Made by a program: the position numbers and the translations under genes. A DNA stretch of 64,000 bases. Origin: Salinisphaera sp002433465. Its GTDB lineage: Bacteria > Pseudomonadota > Gammaproteobacteria > Nevskiales > Salinisphaeraceae. The notes beneath the pieces were generated by a model, which saw only the letters and a list, made by a program, of their open reading frames with translations, was not told the origin of the DNA and did no database searches. Of the stretch, positions 26,683 through 35,498 are shown piece after piece. The DNA is taken from positions 62,001-126,000 of the forward strand of contig NZ_APNL01000002.1 in the NCBI RefSeq assembly GCF_040361435.1. The letters are read 5' to 3'. How positions within the stretch are numbered: the first letter of the stretch is position 1; each line of letters opens with the position of its first letter.

Positions 26683-27131
26683 GTCTCCTCCTGGGCGCCG
26701 TCGAGGGGGCCCGGTCCGGTCAAACGGACACGGGGTCGAACGGGCCGTGTTTATTTTTAGGTTTATTCTGGTTCTATTACGTCCGGCGCGACAAAATCGA
26801 AACGTCATTTCACCGGCGTACGCCAGTAATTCACCGTACCGTGGCGTGCGTCAAGTGCCTCGACCGTACGTGCATAAAACCGGGCCACAGCGGCCGTGCG
26901 TCGCTGCAGCGAAAGAGATGAAAATACGCTGATCAGTCAGTCGCTTGCACAGCTCGTGCCTGCCGGTCCGGGCACCACGGAACGCGCGCACATAACCCTA
27001 ACGTCGAATACGCGGCCCAGCTTGGGGCAGCACCATCCTGCGCAAGGAGAACGCAGGCAGCGCTTGGCGCTACCCAGCCAGCGTACCCACCCGGCACCGG
27101 GATGCCTTTTTGCCGGGTGAGTTACCTCACC
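26683..27131. other. Intergenic region upstream of the lipoprotein hydrolase
   Basis: Contains the presumed promoter of the hydrolase and, at the far end, an inverted repeat (CACCCGGCA 27088-27096 / TGCCGGGTG 27111-27119) directly after the gdhA stop codon. No gene is recognised. Confidence 0.45.
27088..27119. repeat. Inverted repeat at the 3' end of gdhA
   Basis: Perfect 9-bp arms (27088-27096 and 27111-27119) with a 14-base loop, 12 bases beyond the gdhA stop. There is no T-run after the stem on the minus strand, so it is a terminator-like or RNA-stabilising hairpin at best. Confidence 0.4.
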
Positions 27132-28388
27132 CTAGGCGCCGTCGCGAAAGAAGGCGCTGGTGCCGCGGGCCTCGGCCGCCTTTTCCAGTTTTTCCAGCGC
27201 GATCACGTAGGCGGCGGTGCGATAGTCGATCTCCAACTCCTCGGCGCGGTCGGCCACGCGCTGGGTAGCATCGACCATGCGCGTTTTCAGGCGCTCGGCC
27301 ACGGTATCGGCATCCCAGTACCAGGCCTGGCGGTTCTGGACCCATTCGAAGTAGCTCACCGTCACGCCGCCGGCGTTGGCGAGGATATCGGGCAGCACCT
27401 GCACGCCGTTTTCCACGAGCGTGGCATCGGCCTCGCTGGCAACCGGGCCGTTGGCGATCTCGACGATCACACCGGCCTGCACGTTGGCGGCATTGTCCTC
27501 GGTGATCACGTTTTCCAGGGCGGCCGGTGCCAGCACGTCGACCTTGAGAGCGATCAGATCGTCGTTGGACATTTGCTCGCCGTCGGCATCGGTGACCGAT
27601 CCCTTGGACTGTTTGGCCTCGGCCACGTCATCGATATCCAGACCGTTCTCGTCGTAGATCGCGCCGCCGGAATCGCTGACCGCGACCACCGTGTAGCCGG
27701 CGTCGACACACAACCGTGCGAACTGCTGGCCGGCGTTGCCAAAGCCCTGCACGGCCACGGTGGTGCCGTCGGCGTCGCGCTCCCAGCGCTCCATCATCGT
27801 TTGAAGCGTATGGAAGGCGCCGTCACCGGTAGCCGTGGTGCGGCCTTCGGAGCCGCCCATTTCCACCGGCTTGCCGGTGATCACGGCACGTTCCTCGGCC
27901 CGGTTGATGATGCGGTACTGGTCCATCATCCAGCCCATCACGCGCGGGTTGGTATTCACGTCCGGCGCGGGGATATCGGAATCCGGGCCGATGAAGTCGG
28001 CGATCTTGTCGATATAGGCGCGCGAAAGCCGTTCCATCTCCGCCGGCGATAGCTCTTTGGGATCGATCGAAATGCCGCCCTTGCCGCCGCCGAAGGGCAG
28101 GCCGAGCACCGCGCATTTCATGGTCATCCAGAACGCCAGGGTCGAGACTTCGTCGACGTTCACGTCCGGATGAAAACGAATCCCGCCCTTGGCCGGGCCC
28201 AGCGTGGTGTCATAGCGCACCCGGTAACCGGGGTAGAGCTTCATTTCGCCGTTGTCGTGGCGCAGCGGCACCGACACCTTGAGCGCGGTGTCCGGCTGGG
28301 CCAGCTGCTGGGCGATATCGTCGGAGATATCGATATGCTCGAGCGCGGCTTCGATACGCGCGCTCGCACCGTCGAAAAGACTGGGCAT
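27132..28388 (-). CDS. gdhA: Glutamate dehydrogenase
   Basis: 418 residues, the size of short hexameric glutamate/leucine dehydrogenases. The catalytic segment PFGGGKGGISIDP holds the conserved lysine, and KGGIRFHPDVN is the substrate-binding loop. The coenzyme domain has VAVQGFGNAGQQFA followed by an acidic/glycine tract, and the C terminus has LPDILANAGGVTVSYFEWVQ. It interconverts glutamate with 2-oxoglutarate and ammonia. The start at 28388 gives the normal length; a longer in-frame extension is not homologous. A LysR gene lies 73 bases upstream on the same strand. Confidence 0.93.
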   Translation of the reverse strand: MPSLFDGASARIEAALEHIDISDDIAQQLAQPDTALKVSVPLRHDNGEMKLYPGYRVRYDTTLGPAKGGIRFHPDVNVDEVSTLAFWMTMKCAVLGLPFGGGKGGISIDPKELSPAEMERLSRAYIDKIADFIGPDSDIPAPDVNTNPRVMGWMMDQYRIINRAEERAVITGKPVEMGGSEGRTTATGDGAFHTLQTMMERWERDADGTTVAVQGFGNAGQQFARLCVDAGYTVVAVSDSGGAIYDENGLDIDDVAEAKQSKGSVTDADGEQMSNDDLIALKVDVLAPAALENVITEDNAANVQAGVIVEIANGPVASEADATLVENGVQVLPDILANAGGVTVSYFEWVQNRQAWYWDADTVAERLKTRMVDATQRVADRAEELEIDYRTAAYVIALEKLEKAAEARGTSAFFRDGA

Positions 28389-28461
28389 AAGACAATACGT
28401 TTGCGGACAATAGAACGTAGCTGCGTCCGACCAACCGCCAATACAAGAGCCGCCGGGCGGT

Positions 28462-29379
28462 TCAGGCAGCGGCCGTCTGGCTGCGCCATGCCTGCGGGAT
28501 GGCCTCGCGCAGGTAGTCGAGCAGACAGACCGTGCGTCGCGGCAGCCGGCCGTAGGGGTAGGCCAGCGTGACCGGCAGCGGCGCGACCGACCAGTCGGCC
28601 AGACAGCGGCGCAGCGTGCCCGGATGTGCCTGGGAACGCTTGGCGGCGGTCCAGTCCGGCATGATCCCCAGCCCCTGGCCGCGGGCAATCGCATCGGCCT
28701 GCAATACCAGCTGATCGGTTCTCACCCGTGTACGAACCGGCGCCAGCCGATAGACCATGCCCTGGCGGTCGTTGTGCAGCTCCAGCGGCGTACGCCGATC
28801 GCCGAGCATATCCACCCAGTGGTGATCGGCCAGCTCGCGCGGATGCGACGGCGTGCCGTTCGCAGCCAGATAGTCCGGATGTGCATAAATGCCGCGGCTG
28901 AGCTGGCCCACGACTTCGCAGCGCAGGCCGCAGTCGGCGAGTTCACCCGGCCACAGGCACAACGACACGCCCGAGCCATCGCCGGGCGGATGGGTCAACG
29001 TGCGCAGGTTGAGCTCGATCTCGGCAAAGCGCTGTAGAAACGCCTCTACGCTGTGCATGAACCAGCCGCGCATGAACAGCGGATGCGCGTGTACGGTCAG
29101 CTTGCCGGCCACCCGTTCGCTGAGCTGCTCCAGCGCATAGCGGCTTTCCCGATCGATATCGAGCATGTCCCGACAGTAGCCGGCAAATACCCAGCCCGCA
29201 TCGGTGGGCTCGAGCCCGTTCGCACGCCGGCGCAGCAGCGGCTGGCCCACCCGGGCCTCCAGCCGTGCCAGACGCCGGCTCAGGGTGGACTTGGACAACG
29301 ACATACGGCGTGCCGTGGCGGTGAGGCTGGCGCTGTCGACCACGGCAACGAAGGCCGCCAGCTCGTTGAGTTGATGCAT
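28462..29379 (-). CDS. LysR-type transcriptional regulator
   Basis: 305 residues. The N-terminal winged helix-turn-helix contains FVAVVDSASLTATARRMSLS, SKSTLSRRLARLEARVG and LEPTDAGWVF, followed by the substrate-binding domain. It is of the small CrgA-like type. It lies directly upstream of gdhA and is divergent from a TonB receptor, sharing a 145-base spacer with a Fur-type palindrome. Regulation of gdhA or of the receptor is possible; the effector is unknown. Confidence 0.88.
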   Translation of the reverse strand: MHQLNELAAFVAVVDSASLTATARRMSLSKSTLSRRLARLEARVGQPLLRRRANGLEPTDAGWVFAGYCRDMLDIDRESRYALEQLSERVAGKLTVHAHPLFMRGWFMHSVEAFLQRFAEIELNLRTLTHPPGDGSGVSLCLWPGELADCGLRCEVVGQLSRGIYAHPDYLAANGTPSHPRELADHHWVDMLGDRRTPLELHNDRQGMVYRLAPVRTRVRTDQLVLQADAIARGQGLGIMPDWTAAKRSQAHPGTLRRCLADWSVAPLPVTLAYPYGRLPRRTVCLLDYLREAIPQAWRSQTAAA

Positions 29380-29483
29380 CCCCGTGCCTTGCTTGTGGCC
29401 GAACCCTGCGGGCTCGGAGGTCGTGTTGCTGTAAACGCAATCAGGCGTTCGATCCATTGCAACCCGCTTTATAGCAAAATCTT

Positions 29484-29502
29484 AATAAGAATGATTCGTA
29501 TT
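29484..29502. promoter_or_regulatory. Fur box candidate upstream of TonB receptor 1
   Basis: A perfect interrupted palindrome (AATA-A-GAAT-G-ATTC-G-TATT) whose 19 positions agree with the Fur repeat consensus (AATGATAATCATTATCATT) at 13. It lies 22 bases upstream of the receptor start, the expected position. The AT-rich surroundings are typical of Fur promoters. Confidence 0.75.
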
Positions 29503-29524
29503 TAATGAATTCCTTGGGGGATCA

Positions 29525-31486
29525 ATGACCGGTATTCAGCGTGCCCGGGTAGGGCTGTGCGTCGCGATTGTTGTGGGAAGCAGTACGGGCGCGAACGCCC
29601 AGGAGGCGATGTCGCTCGGCGAGGTCGTGGTGACGGCCTCCGGCCATGAACAGCAGATTGAAGACGCGCCGGCCTCGATCAGCGTGATCGATCAGGAAAA
29701 GATCGAAAAACGCTACTACCGCAACGTCACCGATGCGCTGCAGGACGTACCCGGCGTGATCGTCACCGGCGGCGGCGCGGGCGATAACGGCCGCGATATC
29801 AGCATCCGCGGCATGCCCAGCGCCTATACGCTGATCCTCGTCGACGGCAAGCGCCAGAACACCCGCGAAACCCGCCCGAACGGCAGCGCCGGCTTCGAGC
29901 AGGATTTTCTGCCGCCGCTGCAGGCTATTGACCGGATCGAGGTCATCCGCGGGCCGATGTCCACGCTCTACGGCTCCGACGCCATCGGCGGCGTGATCAA
30001 TATCATCACCCGCAAGGTGCCCGAGGACTGGGGCGGCGCCGTACAGGCCGACGCCATCATCCAGGAAGACGGCGACTCGGGGAATCGGCAGAGCGCGAAT
30101 TTCTATGTCGGCGGCCCGCTCAAGCAGGACCTGCTGGGCCTGCAGCTCTATGGCAAGGTCAGCCGTCGCGCCGAAGACGAGATCATCGACGGCTATGAAG
30201 GCAAGGACCTGCGCAATCTCACCGCACGCCTGGCGTTCACGCCCACCGACAACCAGGACTTCACCCTCGAAGCCGGCGCCGAGGAACAGACACGCGAACA
30301 GAACGTCGGCCGCTCCGGCCGGGTGACGGGCTGTCGCGGTGGTTGTACCGATTCGTTCAACCGCTATTCGCGCGAACATTACGCCCTCACCCACCAGGGC
30401 CGCTGGGACTTCGGCACCACCGATTCCTATATCCAGCGCGAACGGGCGGAGAACTCGAGCCGCGAAATCGAGATCACCAACACGGTGGCCAAGACCAGCG
30501 TGGTCGTGCCCCTGGGCATGCACGTCGTCACTCTCGGCGCCAGCGCCGAGCGCCAGGAACTGGCCGACGACACCACCAACCAGATCTCCGATCTCACCGA
30601 TGTCGAAAAAGACATCTGGGCGGTGTTCGCCGAGGACGAGTGGATGCTCACCGACACCTTCGCACTCACCGGCGGGCTGCGCCTGGACCACGACGAGAAC
30701 TTCGATTCGCACCTCAGCCCGCGCCTGTACGGCGTATGGAACCCCACCCGCAACTGGACCCTCAAGGGCGGCGTGTCGACCGGCTTCCGGGCCCCGGATC
30801 TGCGCGAGATCACGCCCGACTTCGGCCAGGTCAGCCGCGGCGGCAATATCTACGGCAACCCGGATCTGGAACCGGAAACCTCGGTCAACAAGGAGATCGC
30901 CCTGCTCTATGCCAGCGACTGGGGCGCCAACGCCAGCCTGACGCTGTTTCACAACGACTTCGACGACAAGATCACCCGCGTGGCCTGCCCGATCGATATC
31001 TGTAGCGACGGCGCCAACCAGTTCGGCTCCGACCCCACCTATCGCATCAACGTCGACGAAGCGATCACCCAGGGCGTGGAAGTTGCCCTGTCGGCCCCGG
31101 TGAGCACCACCGTGGACGTATCCGCGAGCTATACCTATACCGATTCCGAACAGAAGTCCGGCGAATACGAGGGCGAACCGCTCACCCAGCTGCCCAAGCA
31201 TCTGTTCAGCGCCTCGGCCAACTGGCAGGCCACGCAGAGCATCGCCTCCTGGGCGCGCCTGACCTATCGCGGCGAAGAGAGCCAGCCCACCACCGGGCCT
31301 TCGCAGAGCGCTCTGATCGCGCCGTCCTACACCTTCGTGGACGCCGGCATGGGCTATGCCCTGACCGATGCCACCACGCTCAACCTCGGCGTCTACAACC
31401 TGTTCGACGAGGACGTTAACTACGAAGAATACGGCTTCGTCGAGGACGGGCGCCGCTACTGGCTGGGCATGAACGTCGAGTTCTGA
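29525..31486 (+). CDS. TonB-dependent receptor, FepA/CirA-like (catecholate siderophore type)
   Basis: 653 residues: a signal peptide ending ANAQ, a TonB box near EVVVTAS, a plug domain (DAPASISVIDQEKIEKRYYR, then DRIEVIRGPMSTLYGSDAIGG and NIITRK), and a 22-strand barrel ending in the aromatic residues YWLGMNVEF. It moves ferric siderophores or similar ligands across the outer membrane with TonB energy. The plug resembles CirA/FepA/IrgA, which bind catecholates or their breakdown products. It is the first gene of the uptake locus and is controlled by the Fur box upstream. Confidence 0.88.
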   Translation: MTGIQRARVGLCVAIVVGSSTGANAQEAMSLGEVVVTASGHEQQIEDAPASISVIDQEKIEKRYYRNVTDALQDVPGVIVTGGGAGDNGRDISIRGMPSAYTLILVDGKRQNTRETRPNGSAGFEQDFLPPLQAIDRIEVIRGPMSTLYGSDAIGGVINIITRKVPEDWGGAVQADAIIQEDGDSGNRQSANFYVGGPLKQDLLGLQLYGKVSRRAEDEIIDGYEGKDLRNLTARLAFTPTDNQDFTLEAGAEEQTREQNVGRSGRVTGCRGGCTDSFNRYSREHYALTHQGRWDFGTTDSYIQRERAENSSREIEITNTVAKTSVVVPLGMHVVTLGASAERQELADDTTNQISDLTDVEKDIWAVFAEDEWMLTDTFALTGGLRLDHDENFDSHLSPRLYGVWNPTRNWTLKGGVSTGFRAPDLREITPDFGQVSRGGNIYGNPDLEPETSVNKEIALLYASDWGANASLTLFHNDFDDKITRVACPIDICSDGANQFGSDPTYRINVDEAITQGVEVALSAPVSTTVDVSASYTYTDSEQKSGEYEGEPLTQLPKHLFSASANWQATQSIASWARLTYRGEESQPTTGPSQSALIAPSYTFVDAGMGYALTDATTLNLGVYNLFDEDVNYEEYGFVEDGRRYWLGMNVEF

Positions 31487-31520
31487 ACACCGTCTTAGCG
31501 CCGCCGGCAAATCCGTCGCA

Positions 31521-31584
31521 CGCGCCGCCGCTGGCTCTCGGTGGCGGCGCGCATTATCCTGCACGGTCGCGACCCCGACCGTGC
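31521..31584 (+). promoter_or_regulatory. Tandem intercistronic hairpins between receptor 1 and the binding protein
   Basis: Two perfect 9-bp stems lie back to back: CGCGCCGCC (31521-31529) / GGCGGCGCG (31543-31551), and GCACGGTCG (31561-31569) / CGACCGTGC (31576-31584). They lie between the receptor stop at 31486 and the binding-protein start at 31605. There is no T-run. They may stabilise or process the mRNA, or lower read-through. Confidence 0.5.
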
Positions 31585-31604
31585 GCCATCACGGAGCTTC
31601 ACCC

Positions 31605-32540
31605 ATGTCGTTTTTCAATGGCCGGCGCAGTGCGCTCGGCGTCATCGCAATCCTCGTTCTGGCCGTTTTTGCCGGCCCGGCACAGGCCGCGCGCGCGCTC
31701 GATACCGCCTATGGCAAGGTCGAGATCGACGGCACCCCCGAGCGGGTCGTGACCCTGTATGAAGGCGCGCTCGATGCCGCTGTGGCCCTGGGCACGAAAC
31801 CGGTCGCAGCCGTGGCCACGCGCGGCGGCAACAGCGTGGCCAACTACATGCAGGCGCGCGTGCCGGGTATCGCCATCGTCGGCACCGCGCGCGAGAGCAA
31901 TATCGAAGCCGTGGTCGCCCAGCGTCCGGACGTGATCCTGGCGTCTTCAAACCTGTCCGAACCGCAGTACCGGCTGCTGTCGAAGATCGCCCCAACCGTG
32001 GTACCAAAGAACGCCGCCTTCGGCCCCGATGCATGGCAGAACGAAACCCGGCTGTTCGCACGCGCGCTCGACCGCGAAGACAAGGCCGAACAACTCATCG
32101 CGGCCTTCGACAAACGCGCCGAGCAGATCAGCGCGCAGGTACCGGCCGATACCGAGGCCACGCTGGCGCGCTGGATGCCGCAGGGCCCGCTGGTCATGTC
32201 GTCGAAAATATTCGGCGGCCGGGTGCTGGCCGCGGCCGGTTTCGAGACGGCCGACCATGACGACATCGCCGATGATCGCCCGCATAGCGATCCGCTCAGC
32301 CTGGAAAACCTGGACCGTATCGACAGCGACTGGCTGTTTCTGGCCACCCTCAACGACGACGGTGAATCCGCGCTGGCCAAGGCCCGCACCTCGCCGGCCT
32401 TCGAACGCCTGAGCGTAGTGCAGCGCGATCATGTCGTACCCGTCGACGGCCAGCTCTGGACCAGTGCCTCCGGCCCGCTGGCCGCTGACGCGATTCTCGA
32501 CCACATCGCCCGCGCGCTGGGTATCGCCGCCCGGCCTTGA
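31605..32540 (+). CDS. Iron-siderophore ABC transporter periplasmic binding protein
   Basis: 311 residues with a signal peptide (ILVLAVFAGPAQAA) and a type III (FecB/FepB/BtuF-like) fold: PERVVTLYEGALDAAVALG, then IVGTARESNIEAVVAQRPDVILAS, a long central helix and a C-terminal lobe ending DHIARALGI. Binds a ferric siderophore in the periplasm and passes it to the FecCD permeases encoded next. Its stop overlaps the start of the permease. The start is preceded by GGAG. Confidence 0.88.
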   Translation: MSFFNGRRSALGVIAILVLAVFAGPAQAARALDTAYGKVEIDGTPERVVTLYEGALDAAVALGTKPVAAVATRGGNSVANYMQARVPGIAIVGTARESNIEAVVAQRPDVILASSNLSEPQYRLLSKIAPTVVPKNAAFGPDAWQNETRLFARALDREDKAEQLIAAFDKRAEQISAQVPADTEATLARWMPQGPLVMSSKIFGGRVLAAAGFETADHDDIADDRPHSDPLSLENLDRIDSDWLFLATLNDDGESALAKARTSPAFERLSVVQRDHVVPVDGQLWTSASGPLAADAILDHIARALGIAARP

Positions 32541-33577
32541 GCGAGCGCCCCCGCACTGCTGGCAAAACGCCCCAGCGCCGCGTCGGCCTGTGGTTCGCAG
32601 TGCTGGCCGGCGTTGCGCTGATCGTATGCGCAGCCAGCCTCCTTTTCGGCGCCGGTGCCGTGGGCCCGGTCGCGTCCCTGGATACGCTCATACGCACGCT
32701 CAGCGGACGCGTCGCCGACGACAACGCCTGGTTCGCAATCGAATCGCTGCGCGCACCGCGTACCGCCATCGGCGTACTGGTCGGCGCGGCCCTGGCGGTC
32801 GCCGGGGCGTTGCTGCAGGCGGTCACCCGCAACCCGCTGGCCGAGCCCGGCCTGCTGGGGGTCAGCGGCGGCGCCACCTTCGCGGTGGCCATCGCCATCG
32901 CACTCGGCGCGGATGCAGCCACCCTGCGCGTACCGGTGGCCCAGCTCGGTGCGCTGGCCGGCTGTCTGGCCGTACTCGCGGCTTCGCGCGTGCGCGGCGC
33001 CGGTGATGATCCGGTGCGGCTCGTGCTCGCCGGCGCGGTGCTTTCCGGCCTGCTCTATGCGCTGACCTCGCTGGTGCTGCTGTTCGACGAACGCACCGCC
33101 GACGAAATCCGGTTCTGGGTCGTGGGTAGCTTTGCCGGCCGTCGCCCGGCCGACGTGATTGCGCTGCTGCCGGGCCTCGCCGTGGCCGCGCTGATGGTCA
33201 TCGGTATCGCCCGGCCGCTGGCCGCGCTGGCGCTGGGCGAACACGTGGCCAGCGGGCTGGGGCACAGGCCCCGACTGGTTCGCCTGCTGGTGGTCGTGTC
33301 CGTAGCGCTGCTGGTGGGATCGGCCACCGCCATCGCCGGGCCGATCGCCTTCATCGGCCTGGTCGCACCCTTCGTGGCACGGGCGCTGGTCGGCCCGGAT
33401 GTACGCGCCACGCTCTGGCTGTGTCTGCCCATCGGCGCCACACTCACGCTCGGCGCGGACGTGGTATCGCGACTGGTCGTACGCCCCTCCGAACTGCCGC
33501 TGGGCGTGCTCACGGCCCTGATCGGCGCGCCGGTGCTGGTGGCCGTCGTGCGCTCGCGGCGTCTGCCCACGTTATGA
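32537..33577 (+). CDS. FecCD-type iron-siderophore ABC permease, first subunit
   Basis: 346 residues with about nine membrane helices and the FecCD signature: ALAVAGALLQAVTRNPLAEP, GLLGVSGGATFAV, and the cytoplasmic coupling region AGPIAFIGLVAPFVARAL. The likely start is TTG at 32537, overlapping the stop codon of the binding-protein gene. Forms the membrane channel with the following subunit. The pairing of two different FecCD subunits is typical of Fep/Fec systems. Confidence 0.88.
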   Translation: MSERPRTAGKTPQRRVGLWFAVLAGVALIVCAASLLFGAGAVGPVASLDTLIRTLSGRVADDNAWFAIESLRAPRTAIGVLVGAALAVAGALLQAVTRNPLAEPGLLGVSGGATFAVAIAIALGADAATLRVPVAQLGALAGCLAVLAASRVRGAGDDPVRLVLAGAVLSGLLYALTSLVLLFDERTADEIRFWVVGSFAGRRPADVIALLPGLAVAALMVIGIARPLAALALGEHVASGLGHRPRLVRLLVVVSVALLVGSATAIAGPIAFIGLVAPFVARALVGPDVRATLWLCLPIGATLTLGADVVSRLVVRPSELPLGVLTALIGAPVLVAVVRSRRLPTL

Positions 33578-34656
33578 ATACCGCCAGCCAGCAGGCAAAG
33601 AATACGATCGCGCCCGCCGGCAGCTGGCGCCTGCCGCTCGGCCCGGCTCGCAGCGGGCGCTCGTTGCTGCTCGACAAGCGGGCCTGCGGGGCCAATCTGC
33701 TGCTGGCCGCGGCGCTGTTTGCCGCCTGCGTGGCATCGCTGTGCCTGGGCGAGGTATCGATCGCCCCCGGCGCCGCGATCGCCGGGCTGTTCGGCTACGG
33801 CGACGGCATGGACGTATTCGTCGTCCAGCAGCTGCGCGCCACGCGGCTGCTTGCCGGCGTGCTCTCGGGGGCGGCCTTCGCGCTGGCGGGCTGTCTGATG
33901 CAGACCCTTGCCCGCAACCGGCTGGCCACCCCCGGCATCATCGGCCTGGACAACGGCGCGACCGCCTTCGCCGTGGCCTCGGTGCTGGGCGTGGGCCTGG
34001 GCATCGCGCCGCCGGCGATGGCGCTGGTCGGGGCCAGCGTGGCCACCGCCATCGCCTTCGGTCTGGCGGGCGGCATCGGCACCCAGGGCTATCGTTTTCT
34101 CGTAGCGGGCATCGGCGTGGGCGCGGCCTTCGATGCGATCACGCGGCTCATGCTCGCCCGCAGCGCGATCGATGCCGCCAATGCGGCCTATCCCTGGACG
34201 GTGGGCAGCCTCAACGGCGTGGGCGCGCTCGCCTTGAACATGCTCGCCGTCGGCCTAGTGATCGGCCTGATCGGCGCGGCGGCGCTGGCGCGGGCGCTGG
34301 GGGTGGTGCGTTTTTCCGAAGGCGTGGCCCAAGGCCTGGGGATTCGCGTGCGCTACATCCGCCTGGGCGCGCTGGCGCTGTCGGTGGGCCTGACCGCGCT
34401 GGCGGTGGCGGTCGCCGGCCCGGTGGGGCTAATCGCGCTGATCGGCCCGGAAGTGGCCCGCCATCTGTCCTCGCGACGCGGCGTGCCGCTGATGGGCGCC
34501 ATGCTGGCCGGCGCCCTGCTCATGGTGGCGGCCGATCTGGCCGGGCGGGTGCTGTTCTCGCCGATCGAGATTCCGGTCGGGCTGATCAGCACCGTGGTCG
34601 GCGCGCCGGTGCTGCTCTGGATACTGCTACGCCCAGGCCACAGAATAGGCGTATGA
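33574..34656 (+). CDS. FecCD-type iron-siderophore ABC permease, second subunit
   Basis: 360 residues from ATG 33574, which overlaps the stop of the previous gene (ATGA). Has the FecCD pattern AFALAGCLMQTLARNRLATPG and AGPVGLIALIGPEVARHL. Its N terminus carries a 40-residue basic cytoplasmic extension before helix 1. Heterodimer with the preceding permease. Confidence 0.88.
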   Translation: MNTASQQAKNTIAPAGSWRLPLGPARSGRSLLLDKRACGANLLLAAALFAACVASLCLGEVSIAPGAAIAGLFGYGDGMDVFVVQQLRATRLLAGVLSGAAFALAGCLMQTLARNRLATPGIIGLDNGATAFAVASVLGVGLGIAPPAMALVGASVATAIAFGLAGGIGTQGYRFLVAGIGVGAAFDAITRLMLARSAIDAANAAYPWTVGSLNGVGALALNMLAVGLVIGLIGAAALARALGVVRFSEGVAQGLGIRVRYIRLGALALSVGLTALAVAVAGPVGLIALIGPEVARHLSSRRGVPLMGAMLAGALLMVAADLAGRVLFSPIEIPVGLISTVVGAPVLLWILLRPGHRIGV

Positions 34657-35498
34657 CCGTGCCTTTCGACGCGCCGCCCCTGTCGCTGACCAGCCCGCTG
34701 CAGGCCGAAAAGCTGTGCGTGAGCTACGGTCGGCGCCCGGTGCTCAGCGAGCTGGATATCGCCTTTCCTCGCGAACAAGTCACCGCGATTGTGGGGCCCA
34801 ACGGCTGCGGCAAATCCACGCTGCTGTCCGCGCTGGCACGTCTGCATACGCCACAGGCCGGTCGTATTACCCTCGAAGGCCGCGATATTCGCAGCTACGG
34901 CGCACGCGCACTGGCCCGGGCGCTGGCCCTGCTGCCCCAGAACGTAACCGCCCCGGAAGGCCTGACCGCGGCCGAACTGATCCGCTTCGGGCGTCAGCCG
35001 CACCAGAGCTGGCTGCGCCAGTGGTCGGCCGAGGACGGCGCCGTTGTAGAGGCCGCCCTGGCCGCCGCCGATCTGCAGGCGTTGGCACACCGCCCGCTGG
35101 AAGCCATGTCCGGCGGCCAGCGCCAGCGTGCCTGGATTGCCATGTCGATCGCCCAGCAAACGCCGGTGCTGCTGCTCGACGAACCTACCACCGCCCTCGA
35201 TCTGGGCCATGCCATCGAAGTGTTCGAGCTGGTGCGCGATCTCGCCGCCGAGGGCAAGACGGTGGTGATGGTGCTGCACGATCTGGGCAACGCCTGTCGC
35301 TATGCCGACCATCTGGTGGCCATGCGCGACGGCTGCGTGGTCGCGGCCGGCCCGCCCTCGGAAATCGTCAGCCGCGAGCTGGTCCGCGAACTCTACGGCG
35401 TGGACTGTACGCTGGTCACCGATACCGATACCGGCGCGCCGCTGCTGGCCAACGTACGCCGCGCCCGCGACGCCGTACCCGGCTCGATCAGACGCTAG
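34653..35498 (+). CDS. Iron-siderophore ABC transporter ATPase (FepC/FecE-like)
   Basis: 281 residues from ATG 34653, overlapping the stop of the permease (ATGA). Walker A GPNGCGKSTL, Q-loop in LLPQNVTAPEG, signature MSGGQRQRAWIAM, Walker B VLLLDEPTTALD and the H-loop VLHDLGNACRY are all present, so the ATPase should be active. It ends in a CTAG shared with the stop of the convergent reductase gene. Completes a tightly coupled binding protein-permease-permease-ATPase operon. Confidence 0.92.
   Translation: MTVPFDAPPLSLTSPLQAEKLCVSYGRRPVLSELDIAFPREQVTAIVGPNGCGKSTLLSALARLHTPQAGRITLEGRDIRSYGARALARALALLPQNVTAPEGLTAAELIRFGRQPHQSWLRQWSAEDGAVVEAALAAADLQALAHRPLEAMSGGQRQRAWIAMSIAQQTPVLLLDEPTTALDLGHAIEVFELVRDLAAEGKTVVMVLHDLGNACRYADHLVAMRDGCVVAAGPPSEIVSRELVRELYGVDCTLVTDTDTGAPLLANVRRARDAVPGSIRR

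Noticed and set aside
29522..31564. 680-codon minus-strand open frame
   Set aside because: Antisense to the first TonB receptor; repetitive Val/Gly/Ala/His composition typical of shadow frames.
33741..34652. Upstream extension of the siderophore ATPase frame
   Set aside because: It overlaps the second permease in another frame; the ATPase domain starts after ATG 34653.
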